NCBI RefSeq assembly: GCF_020509005.1
Contig: NC_063014.1
Coordinates: 6,138,001 to 6,202,000 of the forward strand
Reading direction: 5' to 3'
Source: Fulvia fulva
Taxonomy: Eukaryota > Ascomycota > Dothideomycetes > Mycosphaerellales > Mycosphaerellaceae
Length of the DNA: 64,000 bases
This document shows positions 31,101 to 39,955 of the stretch, in pieces; position 1 is the stretch's first letter, and every line of letters begins with the position of its first letter. A program made the translations under genes and the position numbers. Under the pieces are notes generated by a model. That model did not search any database. It was not told the DNA's origin and worked only from the letters and a program-made list of their open reading frames with translations.

Positions 31101-32157
31101 TGTCCGCTGCAGTTGACTTGACAGCATCCATGTTCTCTCGCAATGTCGACGCTAGTGCTCTTAGATCAGTTGCAGCTCCAGGCTCTGACGAAGCAGTGGG
31201 CGTGTCCATCTTATGCGGCTCGCCGGACTTTGGATGATCCAACGCCACCATGCGGTTCGAGATAGGATCGTACTCGTAACGTCTTGTCTCATTGCTCACA
31301 GAGTCCCATTCTTCTTTGCGAGCCTTCTTGTTCCACGAGTCCCATGAAGTCGATGATGAATAAGAATAGTTGGTTAACTGGCCATTCGGGGTTTCTGGCT
31401 CAGGTTCAGTAAGGATGTTCTCAGGGTTGTACGGAAAGGTTGTGAGTTGACCATTGGGAGTTTCGCCATCACTATCGACAGTCTTCTTCTGCGGCTTTGC
31501 ATTGTCTACAGGCTCTGGAGACGGTGTTCGTGGTGCTTTGGGTATGGGCTTCACATTTGACTGTGCGGTGGACTCACTCTCCCTGGGAGTCTCCTTCGGC
31601 TTCGGCCAGCGGGATAAACCCATTTCCTCACGCATCCAGCTGGGGACTAGTGGGCTCCAAAATGGCTCGAATCTTCGCCCAAACACAGCCTCGTAGGGAT
31701 CCGTCTCGAGACGCTTACGCATGGACTCCATCTGGTCTTTCCACTCCTTCTCACGTTGACTGAGCTCATAGCTGTCTTCTTCGGCATTTTCCTCACCACC
31801 CTTCTTGTCGCCATCTTGGCTGTATCGCCACCTCGGCCGACCAATGTGATGTGCTAATCTTACGTGCTTCGGGCTGAAGAAGGGACGTTGCTCGACATCC
31901 CAGTTCCATCGACCTTTGCGTCGTAGCTTGTCGAGAAGCTTTGCTCGTGTCTTCAATGTACGGTAGCGAACGAAGCGGTGAAACATCGGATCGATGTGAG
32001 AGGTGTAATCACATCGACGCCAACCCCAGAAGCTGCGTGTTTGGGAGCAAGCAACACCGCCACGGAGGATGGAGTTAGTCGATGCTCGGACGATGTCGAG
32101 GGAGCCGGTCGATAACGATCGTTTGCGTAGGCTGTACTGCAGCTGAGGAGGTAGCAT
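28186..32157 (-). CDS. Very large mitochondrial coiled-coil protein with C-terminal membrane segment
   Basis: 1323 residues in a single exon from ATG 32157. The N-terminus (MLPPQLQYSLRKRSLSTGSL) looks like a mitochondrial presequence, and the next 100 residues are rich in Arg and Trp (RRKGRWNWDVEQRPFFSPKH). Residues about 160-430 are disordered, rich in Pro, Ser and Thr, with a repeated T-P-N-G-Q-L-T motif at two places near residues 235 and 256. Long heptad-rich helices fill about 440-960; three successive segments share a common pattern (KSFREELDRMFKQSSAQGDK, then YVERIRELEKE and variants), so internal duplication is likely. Near the end, after several basic clusters, comes a hydrophobic segment (WALGVGLGASCVAYGLGAAA) and a charged tail. 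The family is not recognised. A structural role at the inner membrane is inference. Confidence 0.7.
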   Translation of the reverse strand: MLPPQLQYSLRKRSLSTGSLDIVRASTNSILRGGVACSQTRSFWGWRRCDYTSHIDPMFHRFVRYRTLKTRAKLLDKLRRKGRWNWDVEQRPFFSPKHVRLAHHIGRPRWRYSQDGDKKGGEENAEEDSYELSQREKEWKDQMESMRKRLETDPYEAVFGRRFEPFWSPLVPSWMREEMGLSRWPKPKETPRESESTAQSNVKPIPKAPRTPSPEPVDNAKPQKKTVDSDGETPNGQLTTFPYNPENILTEPEPETPNGQLTNYSYSSSTSWDSWNKKARKEEWDSVSNETRRYEYDPISNRMVALDHPKSGEPHKMDTPTASSEPGAATDLRALASTLRENMDAVKSTAADIPSNTSKEARTAIPVPTQTTPPPAHKTSVYFPSLINTSVVPKTKKSSSVAMVPKNELNSLTAAEVRASVGKAKRDTITEQRQHDRAYRHGKLDIKRSPWDQAETRIMLEKELDGLHDKKEALLKHEGGLYHIEKQKKELAKIEQKSVEVSKQLRNLDATEAKLATGEPTGAFVFDKANKSTGLETALSQKQNLTSTSPPQKSSALQQSLQPSLERMQSKELSLADELDDSAAHESTGEPINYKTTNVPRDWEKQADLLQANRVQRTRGTSLPEIDLAADINAKNAAKSAVEDAIEAKKTGARWTDIMNAKRAAWEAEQAEKKAAIETRDASKNATLEKANAMLESEVKEQKFLVQAHENRYAHKIRSLRQELDTAYKQSSVQGDMHTERIRSLEQDLERAQKAAGETSKVEKFQTERERYQGKTRDLRSELDVAFKQSTIASEKHVERIRYLEAELEKALNHRTDTLEVEKQRYVGKVKSFREELDRMFKQSSAQGDKYVERIRELEKEPEEAWRPAAAAAARSVEATQAEGDFSANVAKYANNAKWYKQPQHNTATKSTGHEAEKAAQKQENQELVREVKKPYESKYGTIDVNHGQPIGQPASRTTKQAQQVVEVESDVDLGKALADYEYEQRYGYRKDNLEAEIAAQEKAAHEAQALIAAESSGKMRHSIANKLGHDLDSQSARIVDDTAPRLIPTEIIARSKQETASSKEELNTFGITWEEPPVYKVLAYDSGNDMFSTATTSSNFTGNEHPISIPEALSQLYQPARFVPHFSELQREGYQVIHGTKDLLVFKKVKNSPPALSLVDHGLVKPATEETSTTKTPNTTINPVDGMTRTIEPETGSFASPTGFVGDRWDNTTSADNLTDSLKDYDQKHSYNPRIKREERVFSGSRLSRKERRRHHHEPSTEQVKEYKKKWKSYRSRMRWALGVGLGASCVAYGLGAAAERKERRERERWEEILEGRKGRWW

Positions 32158-32794
32158 GGTGATGTGTGCAGCTCCGCCGAGCTCGAAGCACGCGATGGGA
32201 TGGGTTGGTCAGCTCGTGGTGTCGTTACCGGAGCTTCATCAACGATCTGACGAGATGCTGGACGTTGCCTTTAGCAAGCTTTCTGGTACCACGCGAGCAG
32301 CAAGGAAACAACGATGCAACATGAAATGAGCAGGAGAGGCGCTCGGCAACAAGGACACGATGTAGTGGAGTGGATGGTGAGATGGAGCTCTCTTTGTGCC
32401 TCGTGCCTCGCCTCGTCGGCGTGTCGTGTCGTGTCGCTGCCCCGCGTTGTCTCCACGCACGATGAGCCTAGCGTGGCAAGCACGGCTCCGACTCCCGAGA
32501 GCTGGGCCGAGCCGGAAGCATGAACCCTGGCTGTCGCATGTGATGGCTGCTCTTTGGATACTGCAGCATAGCAACCGCTCGTGGAGTAGAGTGAAGCGCA
32601 CGTGCCTTCTCGAGGCCAGTGAGTCATCTCAGGCAGTCAGGGAGCTTCACGTAGGTCAAAGCCGCCCTCGCCTTGCGAGCGGGACCTCTTTGATCGACAG
32701 TCTTCGGCCTAGAATCTTCTTCGCCTGCTGAGTGAGCAATCAGGCTGTCGATGAACACGCCGTGCACGCACACCAGCCGCGACCCACAATAATC
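32158..32794. promoter_or_regulatory. Divergent intergenic region between coiled-coil gene and CUZ1 homologue
   Basis: 637 bp containing both promoters. Simple GTGTC/GTCTCGCC-type repeats occur near 32,400-32,450. Two overlapping minus-strand ORFs have no domain and probably do not code. Confidence 0.4.
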
Positions 32795-34062
32795 ATGTCG
32801 AACTCGCGCCCATCCGAGCCCCCCACCGACGAAACCTTCAGCAAATTGGCCGTCGGCGATGTCGAAGCGATAGGCGCGCACTGCCAAATGACCTTCTGCC
32901 GGCAACTCGACTTCCTTCCCTTCAAATGCGAGAGCTGTCAAGGGTGTGTGAGTATATCCGCATGTTAAGGAAATGCCTGACTGACGCATCCCAGCAAATT
33001 TTGCTTAGACCACCGCACTGAGACGGCCCATCAATGTCCCAAAGCTGGCGAATGGGCGAGGAGACGAGCAGATGCCAATCGCGGAGCCGCATTACGAGGC
33101 TACACACCTTCGCCGAAGCCAAATATACTCACACATGAGCAGCAGTGCTCGGAACGTTCTTGCAAGACGTTGATCGATACGCCGTTGGTGACGGCGGTGC
33201 AGTGTGACAAGTGCAATTACAGGTGCGTACGATAAGGGCACCAGGCAAGAAGCGGTGGCTTGGACAACGGTGGATTGTTGGGGATACGTACTGCACGACG
33301 CGCTCGCTCTACCGTCTCGCCATCTTCTATGCTGCTGGAGTATGGCTGACACCATCCTCCTCACAGATACTGCCTCAAACATCGACTCACCCACGAACAT
33401 AACTGCGCGAGCATCACCCCGAAAGGTGCACGACCAAGCAACGGACCAACACAGAAAGAGAAGGGCTTAGCCGCGTTAGAAAAGCTGAGAGCATGGGGCG
33501 CTTCAAAGACGGCCAGTCTCCCGCAGACCAAGGCGAAACAATCCGCCGCAGCGTCAATAGCCGCGACAGCAACTTTGAAGAAGACGGCGAAAGGGGAAGA
33601 CAAGATACCGCAGGATAAGAGGATATATCTCCATGTGGAGGCCTCGTCAGATACCATCACTGCGAAGATACCGAAAGGTGAGTCACTGGCTTGGACGAAG
33701 ACGGATGACTGGAGCCATCCAATGCACGACGCGCTCCACGTCTCTCCGGCGTCTTCGCTGCAGCCCAGCCCACTCCCACACCGGACATTGCTAACACCCT
33801 TCTGTCTGTAGGCAACTTCTTCTACAGCTCCGAATACTCCATAGGCCGCGTCCTCGACCTCGCCGCGAAGAGTCTACAGGTCCAGAACATGAACAACCGG
33901 AGCGAGAGCGAGGAGGACAAGTTGAGAGTCTTCCACGTTGAAGGTGGGAGATTACTGGAGTTTGGAGAGAAGCTGGGGCAGAGCGTGCAGACGGGAAATA
34001 CGATTGTGCTGTTGAGGGGAGTGGGCGCGGGTATGGCGAAGACGCCAGAGCAGACAAAGTGA
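32795..34062 (+). CDS. CUZ1: AN1 zinc-finger and ubiquitin-like protein, CUZ1/ZFAND1 homologue (4 exons)
   Basis: Exons 32795-32943, 32995-33222, 33367-33677 and 33812-34062 give 312 residues. Two AN1 zinc fingers are split by introns: finger 1 has CQMTFCRQLDFLPFKCESCQ joined to KFCLDHRTETAHQCP, and finger 2 has CSERSCKTLIDTPLVTAVQC joined to YCLKHRLTHEHNC. A basic linker follows, and then a ubiquitin-like domain whose last exon includes NFFYSSEYSIGRVLDLAAKS. This layout is that of Cuz1/ZFAND1, which recruits Cdc48/p97 and the proteasome, notably in arsenite stress. Introns 2 (144 nt) and 3 (134 nt) are far longer than others here and resemble each other, so they are listed separately. All zinc ligands are present. 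Confidence 0.88.
33223..33366 (+). repeat. Introner-like intron, copy 1 (CUZ1 intron 2)
   Basis: 144 nt, donor GTGCGT, branch CTGAC, acceptor CACAG. It shares ordered blocks with the next intron of the same gene: TGGCTTGGAC, a GGAT block, the 14-base TGCACGACGCGCTC, and GTCTC-x-CC-x(2-3)-TCTTC-type spacing ending in GCTGC. Most other introns in the window are 41-65 nt. Shared blocks in order between two non-allelic introns suggest an introner-like element, described in several Dothideomycetes; the assignment here is inference. Confidence 0.65.
33678..33811 (+). repeat. Introner-like intron, copy 2 (CUZ1 intron 3)
   Basis: 134 nt, donor GTGAGT, branch CTAAC, acceptor CTGTAG. The shared blocks TGGCTTGGAC and TGCACGACGCGCTC occur in the same order as in intron 2, with a different spacing before the first block (9 nt after the donor here, 33 nt there). 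The 3' third differs apart from the branch region. The two introns interrupt unrelated parts of the protein, so exon duplication does not explain the match. Confidence 0.65.
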
Positions 34063-34639
34063 TAACGATGATGGGCGTGACCGATGGTCAGCTCCACCGG
34101 AGGAGCTGCGGTGTGTACAGGAGATGCATTTGCTGTGGGCTTAGCGAGGCGCGGCATTGAAGAGATGGCATTAGATTTGCTGAGCTTAACGTCCCAAAGT
34201 AGTATGAATTGATGAGTCCATGATTCTAGCCGCCAGGCACTCACGGGATAACTACCCAAAATCCTTCCCCGATGCCGTTGTAAACATGAAGGCTCCGATC
34301 GATACCTCTGACCTCACCCTCCCACCGCGAGACCGAAGCGTTACCGAAACACACCAGCAACCCTCCAAAGCGCCCAGGGAAGGAAGAACGGTGGGAACAT
34401 CATGGGGCAGGTGACGCCGAAGATTCAGGGCGTGCTCTACCTTGATACTTGTGCAGCACTGGCACGAACCAGCGACAAAATCAACCCATATGGTACCCCC
34501 CGCCAAATGACCACAGCCCGTGCTCTCAATGCTATCAATCCGGTCCTACTGTCTGCGTTGTGGCTGTTGACAGCAACGTTGTGGTGTTTAAGGGAGAAGC
34601 TACAGCTCAGAACTTGTTCATCACAGCTATATGATGCAT

Positions 34640-36190
34640 TCCTTCCCATCACATCAATTATGACCGGAAGACCACAGCATCCTCAAATACTATCCAGCAC
34701 CCTAGTGGGGTGGTCTTTGGGTCATTTAGACGTAGTATTGGTGCTTATACCGGTCGCAAGCAGTCAGACCGAAATGCTGGCATCGCCAGTAGGTCAAGCC
34801 ATCGCATGAAATACGGCCAGGAGGTGCTGAAGCTCTGGCATATCATTCATCATGAAGCTTTCATGGATTCTGGACCAGCTGGGGACAGTTCCGGTCCTTG
34901 TGGTCATGTCCGGAATCTACAGCGTTGCAAGACTACCCCGCTACGATGAGGCGCTCCCATCTCACGACCTATGACCGGAAGGCTATGATACTCTACAAGA
35001 CCTTTCACAGTACCCTTAGAAAGGATTCCGAACACTCAAGCATGCGGTTCGGTGATTGCAAGCATAACCATACAAGACGATCCTCTGCGCTCGCTGGAGC
35101 CACGAGTTGACTATCCCGTCACCTAAGGTGTGACGAGATGGCTATGACGCGCTCAAACACTGTTCAAAACACTGTTGTAGATGATCTTTATTGTTCGGGT
35201 GAGGGCTCCGGTGCGTGGGAGTGAGGTCAGGCAATGTGGCCCTCTGCGCTTACTGGAGCCACGAGCCAACCGTCCCATTACATGAAACTCTACCGGAAGG
35301 CAACAGGACTCTCGCGAAAAATTTCAATACTATCGGAATGGATCTGGAGGTCGCAAGCTGTGGCTCCGGGGCCTAGAACTACTGGTGAATGAGACAATGC
35401 CGATGGCCGCTGGTGTAAGACAATGAGAAGCTATCGCATGGTCTCCAATCGGAAGGTTACACAATTCTCAGTGATCGTTGTAATCGCTGTCATGATCAAT
35501 TATGAGCCCATAAGCAGTAGCCCCGGTGCCGTTCTAGTGATCAAGGTAATACTGATATTTGCTAGAACTAGACCATGCCAAGCCATACGATGATCTTCGA
35601 CCGGAAGGCTATACAACTCTGCAAGGTCGTTGTTCTAACTCTGATCCTCGATTCTGAGCCCGCAAGCAGTGGCTCCGGTGGCTTTATTGGTCTCCCAGGT
35701 AGCGCTGCCTGCTGCTAGCAGCACATGATGCCAAGCCATCTTGTGAACTTTAAGCGGAAGGCTACAGAACTCCGAAAGCTCGTTGTCACTATTTATAAGC
35801 CGGCGAGCAGTGGCTCCGGTACCGATGTGGTAATCGAGGTGATACGATGTATTGCTAGCATCACATGTTGCCAAGCCATCTCGTGGCTATTGAGCGGAAG
35901 GCAATCAGAAATTTTCGGGATGGTTGTTGTGAATAGAATCATCGATTTTGAGCCTGCAACCGGTAAATCGGTGGTTGTAGGCTACGGTGATCGAGGTAAT
36001 GCTAGTGGTCCCTAACGGTACATGATGCTAAGCCATCTCGTGGGGTTTGACCGGAAAACCACAAGACTTTACCGGATTGTATTCAGTCCTACGACGATGG
36101 ATACTGACGCAGCAAGCAGTGCCTCCGGTGCTCAAAGTGGCGACGATAAAACATTCGCTCTCGGCGCTGTGGCTGGAACATCTCACCTTG
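34640..36190. repeat. Degenerate tandem repeat array, period about 140-158 bp
   Basis: The element CGGAAGG recurs at about 34,976, 35,293, 35,450, 35,602, 35,754 and 35,895 (with a variant CGGAAA at 36,051 and an older copy near 34,664). Spacings are close to one or two multiples of 150 bp. Two other anchors keep the same phase: CCAAGCCAT (35,578; 35,731; 35,871; CTAAGCCAT at 36,028) and AGCAGTGGCTCCGGT with variants (35,353; 35,513; 35,661; 35,801; 36,110). The units are diverged and do not share an open frame, so the array seems noncoding. Around ten units fit in the span. The origin is unknown (decayed satellite or minisatellite). Confidence 0.75.
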
Positions 36191-37066
36191 GGCTGATGAC
36201 CAACTTCATAGCTGAGCCCGAGTCTTAACTCTACAATGACCCAGATTCTCCCAGCAAGCTCCACAGCCCTCGCCGATGACTTATGCTCTGGCATGATAAA
36301 GTGGAAGTCCTTTTGTTAGTATTGCCTCGAAGCACTGGGTATAGCGAACATCAGAACTTGTTCCAACGACACAGTTCCCGCTCACAAAACGTGGGAACAC
36401 CTCCAGATACACCCGTTGGGCTGTCTTGTCGTACTCTGGATCCAAAAAATCCCGGTCCCCAAGATTTTAACTTCTGCCGATGAATCAGCCGACCAGTACA
36501 AGCTCAAAAGCACCCCTCAAGCTAATTTGTACTGTCATAGACGCCCACATCATTCCCAGACAAAATCCACGTTTCGACCGAATCCGTCCAGAACTCCACC
36601 CACTAATATCGAATCTTCTTCAAATCATGCAGTCTCACTACACAACGATCAACAAACGCTACGAAGTTCTTCTAATGCCGTCTGCGACGACTCCGAGGCC
36701 TAACTTCGCCGTTGCCCCAAATCGACTTTTTGCTGATTATGGCCGATAGAGACTGGATCTCCTTATCGAGGATGCTGGAATTCACATGAAGACATCACAG
36801 CATCATCGCACAAACCTCTCCAGATCTTCCTGTGGACCCAGCTTCTGCATCGAATCAACCTTGAGAACGTCGACTTTGAGGCCCTGTAGGCAGAGCATTG
36901 AGGCTTCCAAAGATCTACAAATGGACCCGCGGCGATCGATGCGCACTATCCATCTGGCACATGAGCTGCTCTCATCTCTGCCCTGATCCCCATGCTGACA
37001 TTCCAGTCGTCAGAATCCCCCCCACAGTACTTCATCCCGCCCAGCAGCGAGCGGCCATGCAAATTA
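36191..37066. other. Intergenic stretch after the repeat array
   Basis: About 875 bp with short overlapping ORFs and no domain. Sequence near 36,500-36,700 is A/C-rich. No RNA gene is recognised. Confidence 0.45.
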
Positions 37067-39354
37067 TCACCTCAGCCGAAAGGTCTCGACTTCTTTCCCG
37101 CTCGCCTCGTGCTCGTGTACAGCTTCGCCATTCATGATGCCGTACATATAGCAAGTCCCAACGAACTCGTAGTCCCCAGGATATTGCTCGAATTCGCGAA
37201 GGACGACTGGCCATCGGCTGCCATAAAGTATGGCCACGATATCGTCCTTCCGAGTAGTCTGTGGACCTAGACCAACGTAACGGGAAGTTGTTTTGAAGAC
37301 CATCCGGTTGTGGCTTGCGTTGGCCAGTGCCTGCGCAAAGGAGGTGGCGGACTTGTCATTTCTGCTGAGATACTGGGCCCACGGCTCAAGTTCATCGTCG
37401 GGAAGTGCTAACCACTGTTCTTTCAGGGATGTGTACGCCAAGCATGCAGCTCCGGCTTCTGCCTCCTGATAGTTTGTGAGACTCTCCGTTGTGCCCGCAC
37501 ACAGCACCATAGCTGCGAACGCGTTCCTATTTGCAACCCCAGCCGAAGTCCCGGCCACAAGTGCATCTGCCTCGGCGATCAGCTGCACGATTGAGTAGTC
37601 ACGCCTAGACGCTAGGCGCCAGACAGTGCCTAGGTTCTGCACTGAATCAACAGCGATTCCCGTTGTGCGAAGAATCGACGGCTCGTCGTTCAGTTGCTGT
37701 GTCACGAACTTACGACCCGCACTAGCATTATGCCACAGGCCCTGAAAGCCCATCGTGTCTACTGCCCCATCCCAGGCTACATGCTGCGAAGGTGCCCAAG
37801 ATGCAATGTCATCTTCGTTGTTCTCCACTGCCCGGTGCGTGACAAATCTCAGAACTTCCAAATGCTCCCTTTCTTGTACGATATACTTGGTCGCCGGATG
37901 CAGCACAGTAGCGAGGGAGGCATTGTAGTCCGCGGCAAGAGCCACAGGTGTTTCAGATCCGGTGTGCTTCTGGAGAAGACCAAGGATAGCGAATACGTGA
38001 TCTCGACGGTCGAATGCGTGGAAGGCGCGTAGGTCAATAAGGAGATCCATGGCCTCAGGCGATCTTAGGCCGGAGCCAAACAGGCCGTGTTGGCGATCTG
38101 CCCAATTGAACAAAGGGAAGATGCTACCGACAGGATCCTTGATATCATCGGCAATGTGATGCCATTTGTGACGCAGCCAGCCCACGACTCGCAAAATCTC
38201 ATCAAGGCCAATGTTTAGCGCTCCTACGCAACAGGTGTTGCGCGATGACAGCGCGGCTTCTTGTACCACCCAGAGACGCGAGAACCACTCCAAGTACAAG
38301 AAACTGACCTGGGAATGTTAGCGTTGACTTGATCTTCGTTACGCTTTGACCCTCTCACATGCACGTCTTCCTGCGTCGAGGGACCGTAGGGCAGGTGAGA
38401 GAACAGCAAAGACAAGGCCGGCCCTCTGCTGCACAGATCATACTTACAAGTGCAGATGTATCGTACTGGGCCTTCAGATGGCTGTCTAAATATCGAAAAT
38501 ATGTGTTTTCATCATAGAGCATGTCGCGCAGCAATGCGAAGTCCTCGGTTTCCTCTCGAATCTCCTCGCCGATGGCACAAATGGCTGACAGTGCTGACTG
38601 AGTATATGGCTCTTCCTCGCCCAGCCAAATCAGGTTGTGCGTCGTAGTGCCATAGATGTCTGCCATAATCGATACTTGCTAACTCCTCTCCTCGACATCG
38701 ACCTGATTAATGCACACAGCGTCAATCCACAAGACACCTGAACACCATAACGTCAGCTGTGATGGGACACCACTACCTGAGGTGATCTACGTCTCTGGCC
38801 GGGGTTAGGAGCATCGTTGCTCGAAAAACATCAGGGTCGCAAGCGATGCCCAAGCACGTTGATACGATCGTGGCGCATCAGTCTACTTACGCTGACAATG
38901 TCTGTGTCGCATGCGTCGCAACACACGCTCGGAGCTTTTGGGAATACCGATGAGTAGGCCATGCAAGAACATCGTGGCTCGGAGCTTAGGATCGCCCCAG
39001 ACATATGAGATGGTCTCGAAGACCTACCAATGTCAGCTGGATGTTTCGACACTGGGGCTACCGCAAAGACGCGCATTCTGGCTGCTAGCAGTGCCCAGTG
39101 TTTACAGATACGCCTGGTCCGCTGGTGCTGGCATGCGTGCTTACCGGCTTCGGGTCGTCAAGTAGCGAGACGTGCCTGAAGGTCCCTCGTACGGGATCGT
39201 CTTTCGCTCCTGCTGCTACGACCAAGAGTCGGATCTCCTTGCGACTTGCATCTACAGCCTGATACAGCCGCGCTCTCTTAGCTTCCGGTGTATGCTCTTT
39301 GAGGCGCTTCGAGCCACGTTGAGGCGTCGACTCTGCGGATCGCTTTGAGGGCAT
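37067..39354 (-). pseudogene. Second HET-domain gene with a nonsense codon in a conserved block (4 exons)
   Basis: Exons 39354-39145, 39023-38891, 38737-38448 and 38308-37067 are set by good splice sites (GTAAGC, GTAAGT, GTAAGT donors) and continuous phase. The N-terminus is basic, then EIRLLVVAAGAKDDP; exon 2 has FETISYVWGDPKLRA and LLIGIPKSSERVLRRMRHR; exon 3 has RVLWIDAVCINQVDVEERS. Immediately after this block comes TAG at 38681-38679, followed in the same frame by QVSIMADIYGTT and LIWLGEEEPYTQ. The stop sits where relatives usually have Gln or His, so CAG-to-TAG is a simple explanation. Exon 4 carries SRLWVVQEAALSSRN and DRRDHVFAILGLL. Introns of 121, 153 and 139 nt are long for this window. 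A readthrough or a strain polymorphism is possible, but a null allele is more likely. Confidence 0.8.
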
Positions 39355-39955
39355 CTTTGCTCAAGCCTGGATCTGGAACGTGTAATCACAGCTGATGGAA
39401 GAAGGTTTCGTTCTCGACATCCAAAAGGTCAAGTCGCAGAACAAAACCAAGTCATCGCGGCGCAGCTCAGTGTGAGGCTGAGCTTGGAGGTTCGCCCTCG
39501 CACGACCGGTCCAGAAGGCGTCGTGAATACAGGTAGTGCAGGTATCAAAGTAAGAGTACGCAGTCCACGAAGAAGCGCTTCCAAGATAGTGGGTTACTGC
39601 AGCGCTTTTCTGTTCTCAAGTGAGGGTGGTTGGAGAAGTGTTGTCGCTGTGAGAAAGTGATGTCGTGGAAGTCGTGCAACTCGAAGGAGGCAAGGAGGAA
39701 CATTGAAGCTTTGGTGCTTGACCAGGGTCCAGGGTCCCCGAGCTTCGTCATCGCTGCCCTCACATGGCACATGCCGCGAGATCGCGTCCTGCAGTCCAGA
39801 TAACACGACAACACACCGTCACCACCCGCAGATACATACTGCCTTACACATGCAAATCACATGAAACATGCTGCCGTGATTGCGTGAGGTCGTGGCGCAA
39901 GATCCAGGCATCCAATGCATCCCATCGGCACGGCGCAGCTGCCACGTAGTCCGCC
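39355..39955. other. Divergent intergenic stretch
   Basis: 600 bp between the HET gene start and the LysM gene start, holding both promoters. No other feature is recognised. Confidence 0.5.

Noticed and set aside
38660..38730. A 43-nt intron (GTCGATG to GGCAG) that would remove the TAG in HET gene 2
   Set aside because: It would delete the conserved EERS-QV-IY block and shift the frame into a stop soon after.
37067..39354. HET gene 2 introns (121, 153, 139 nt) as further introner-like elements
   Set aside because: They are long, but I found no ordered shared blocks with the CUZ1 introns or with each other by eye.
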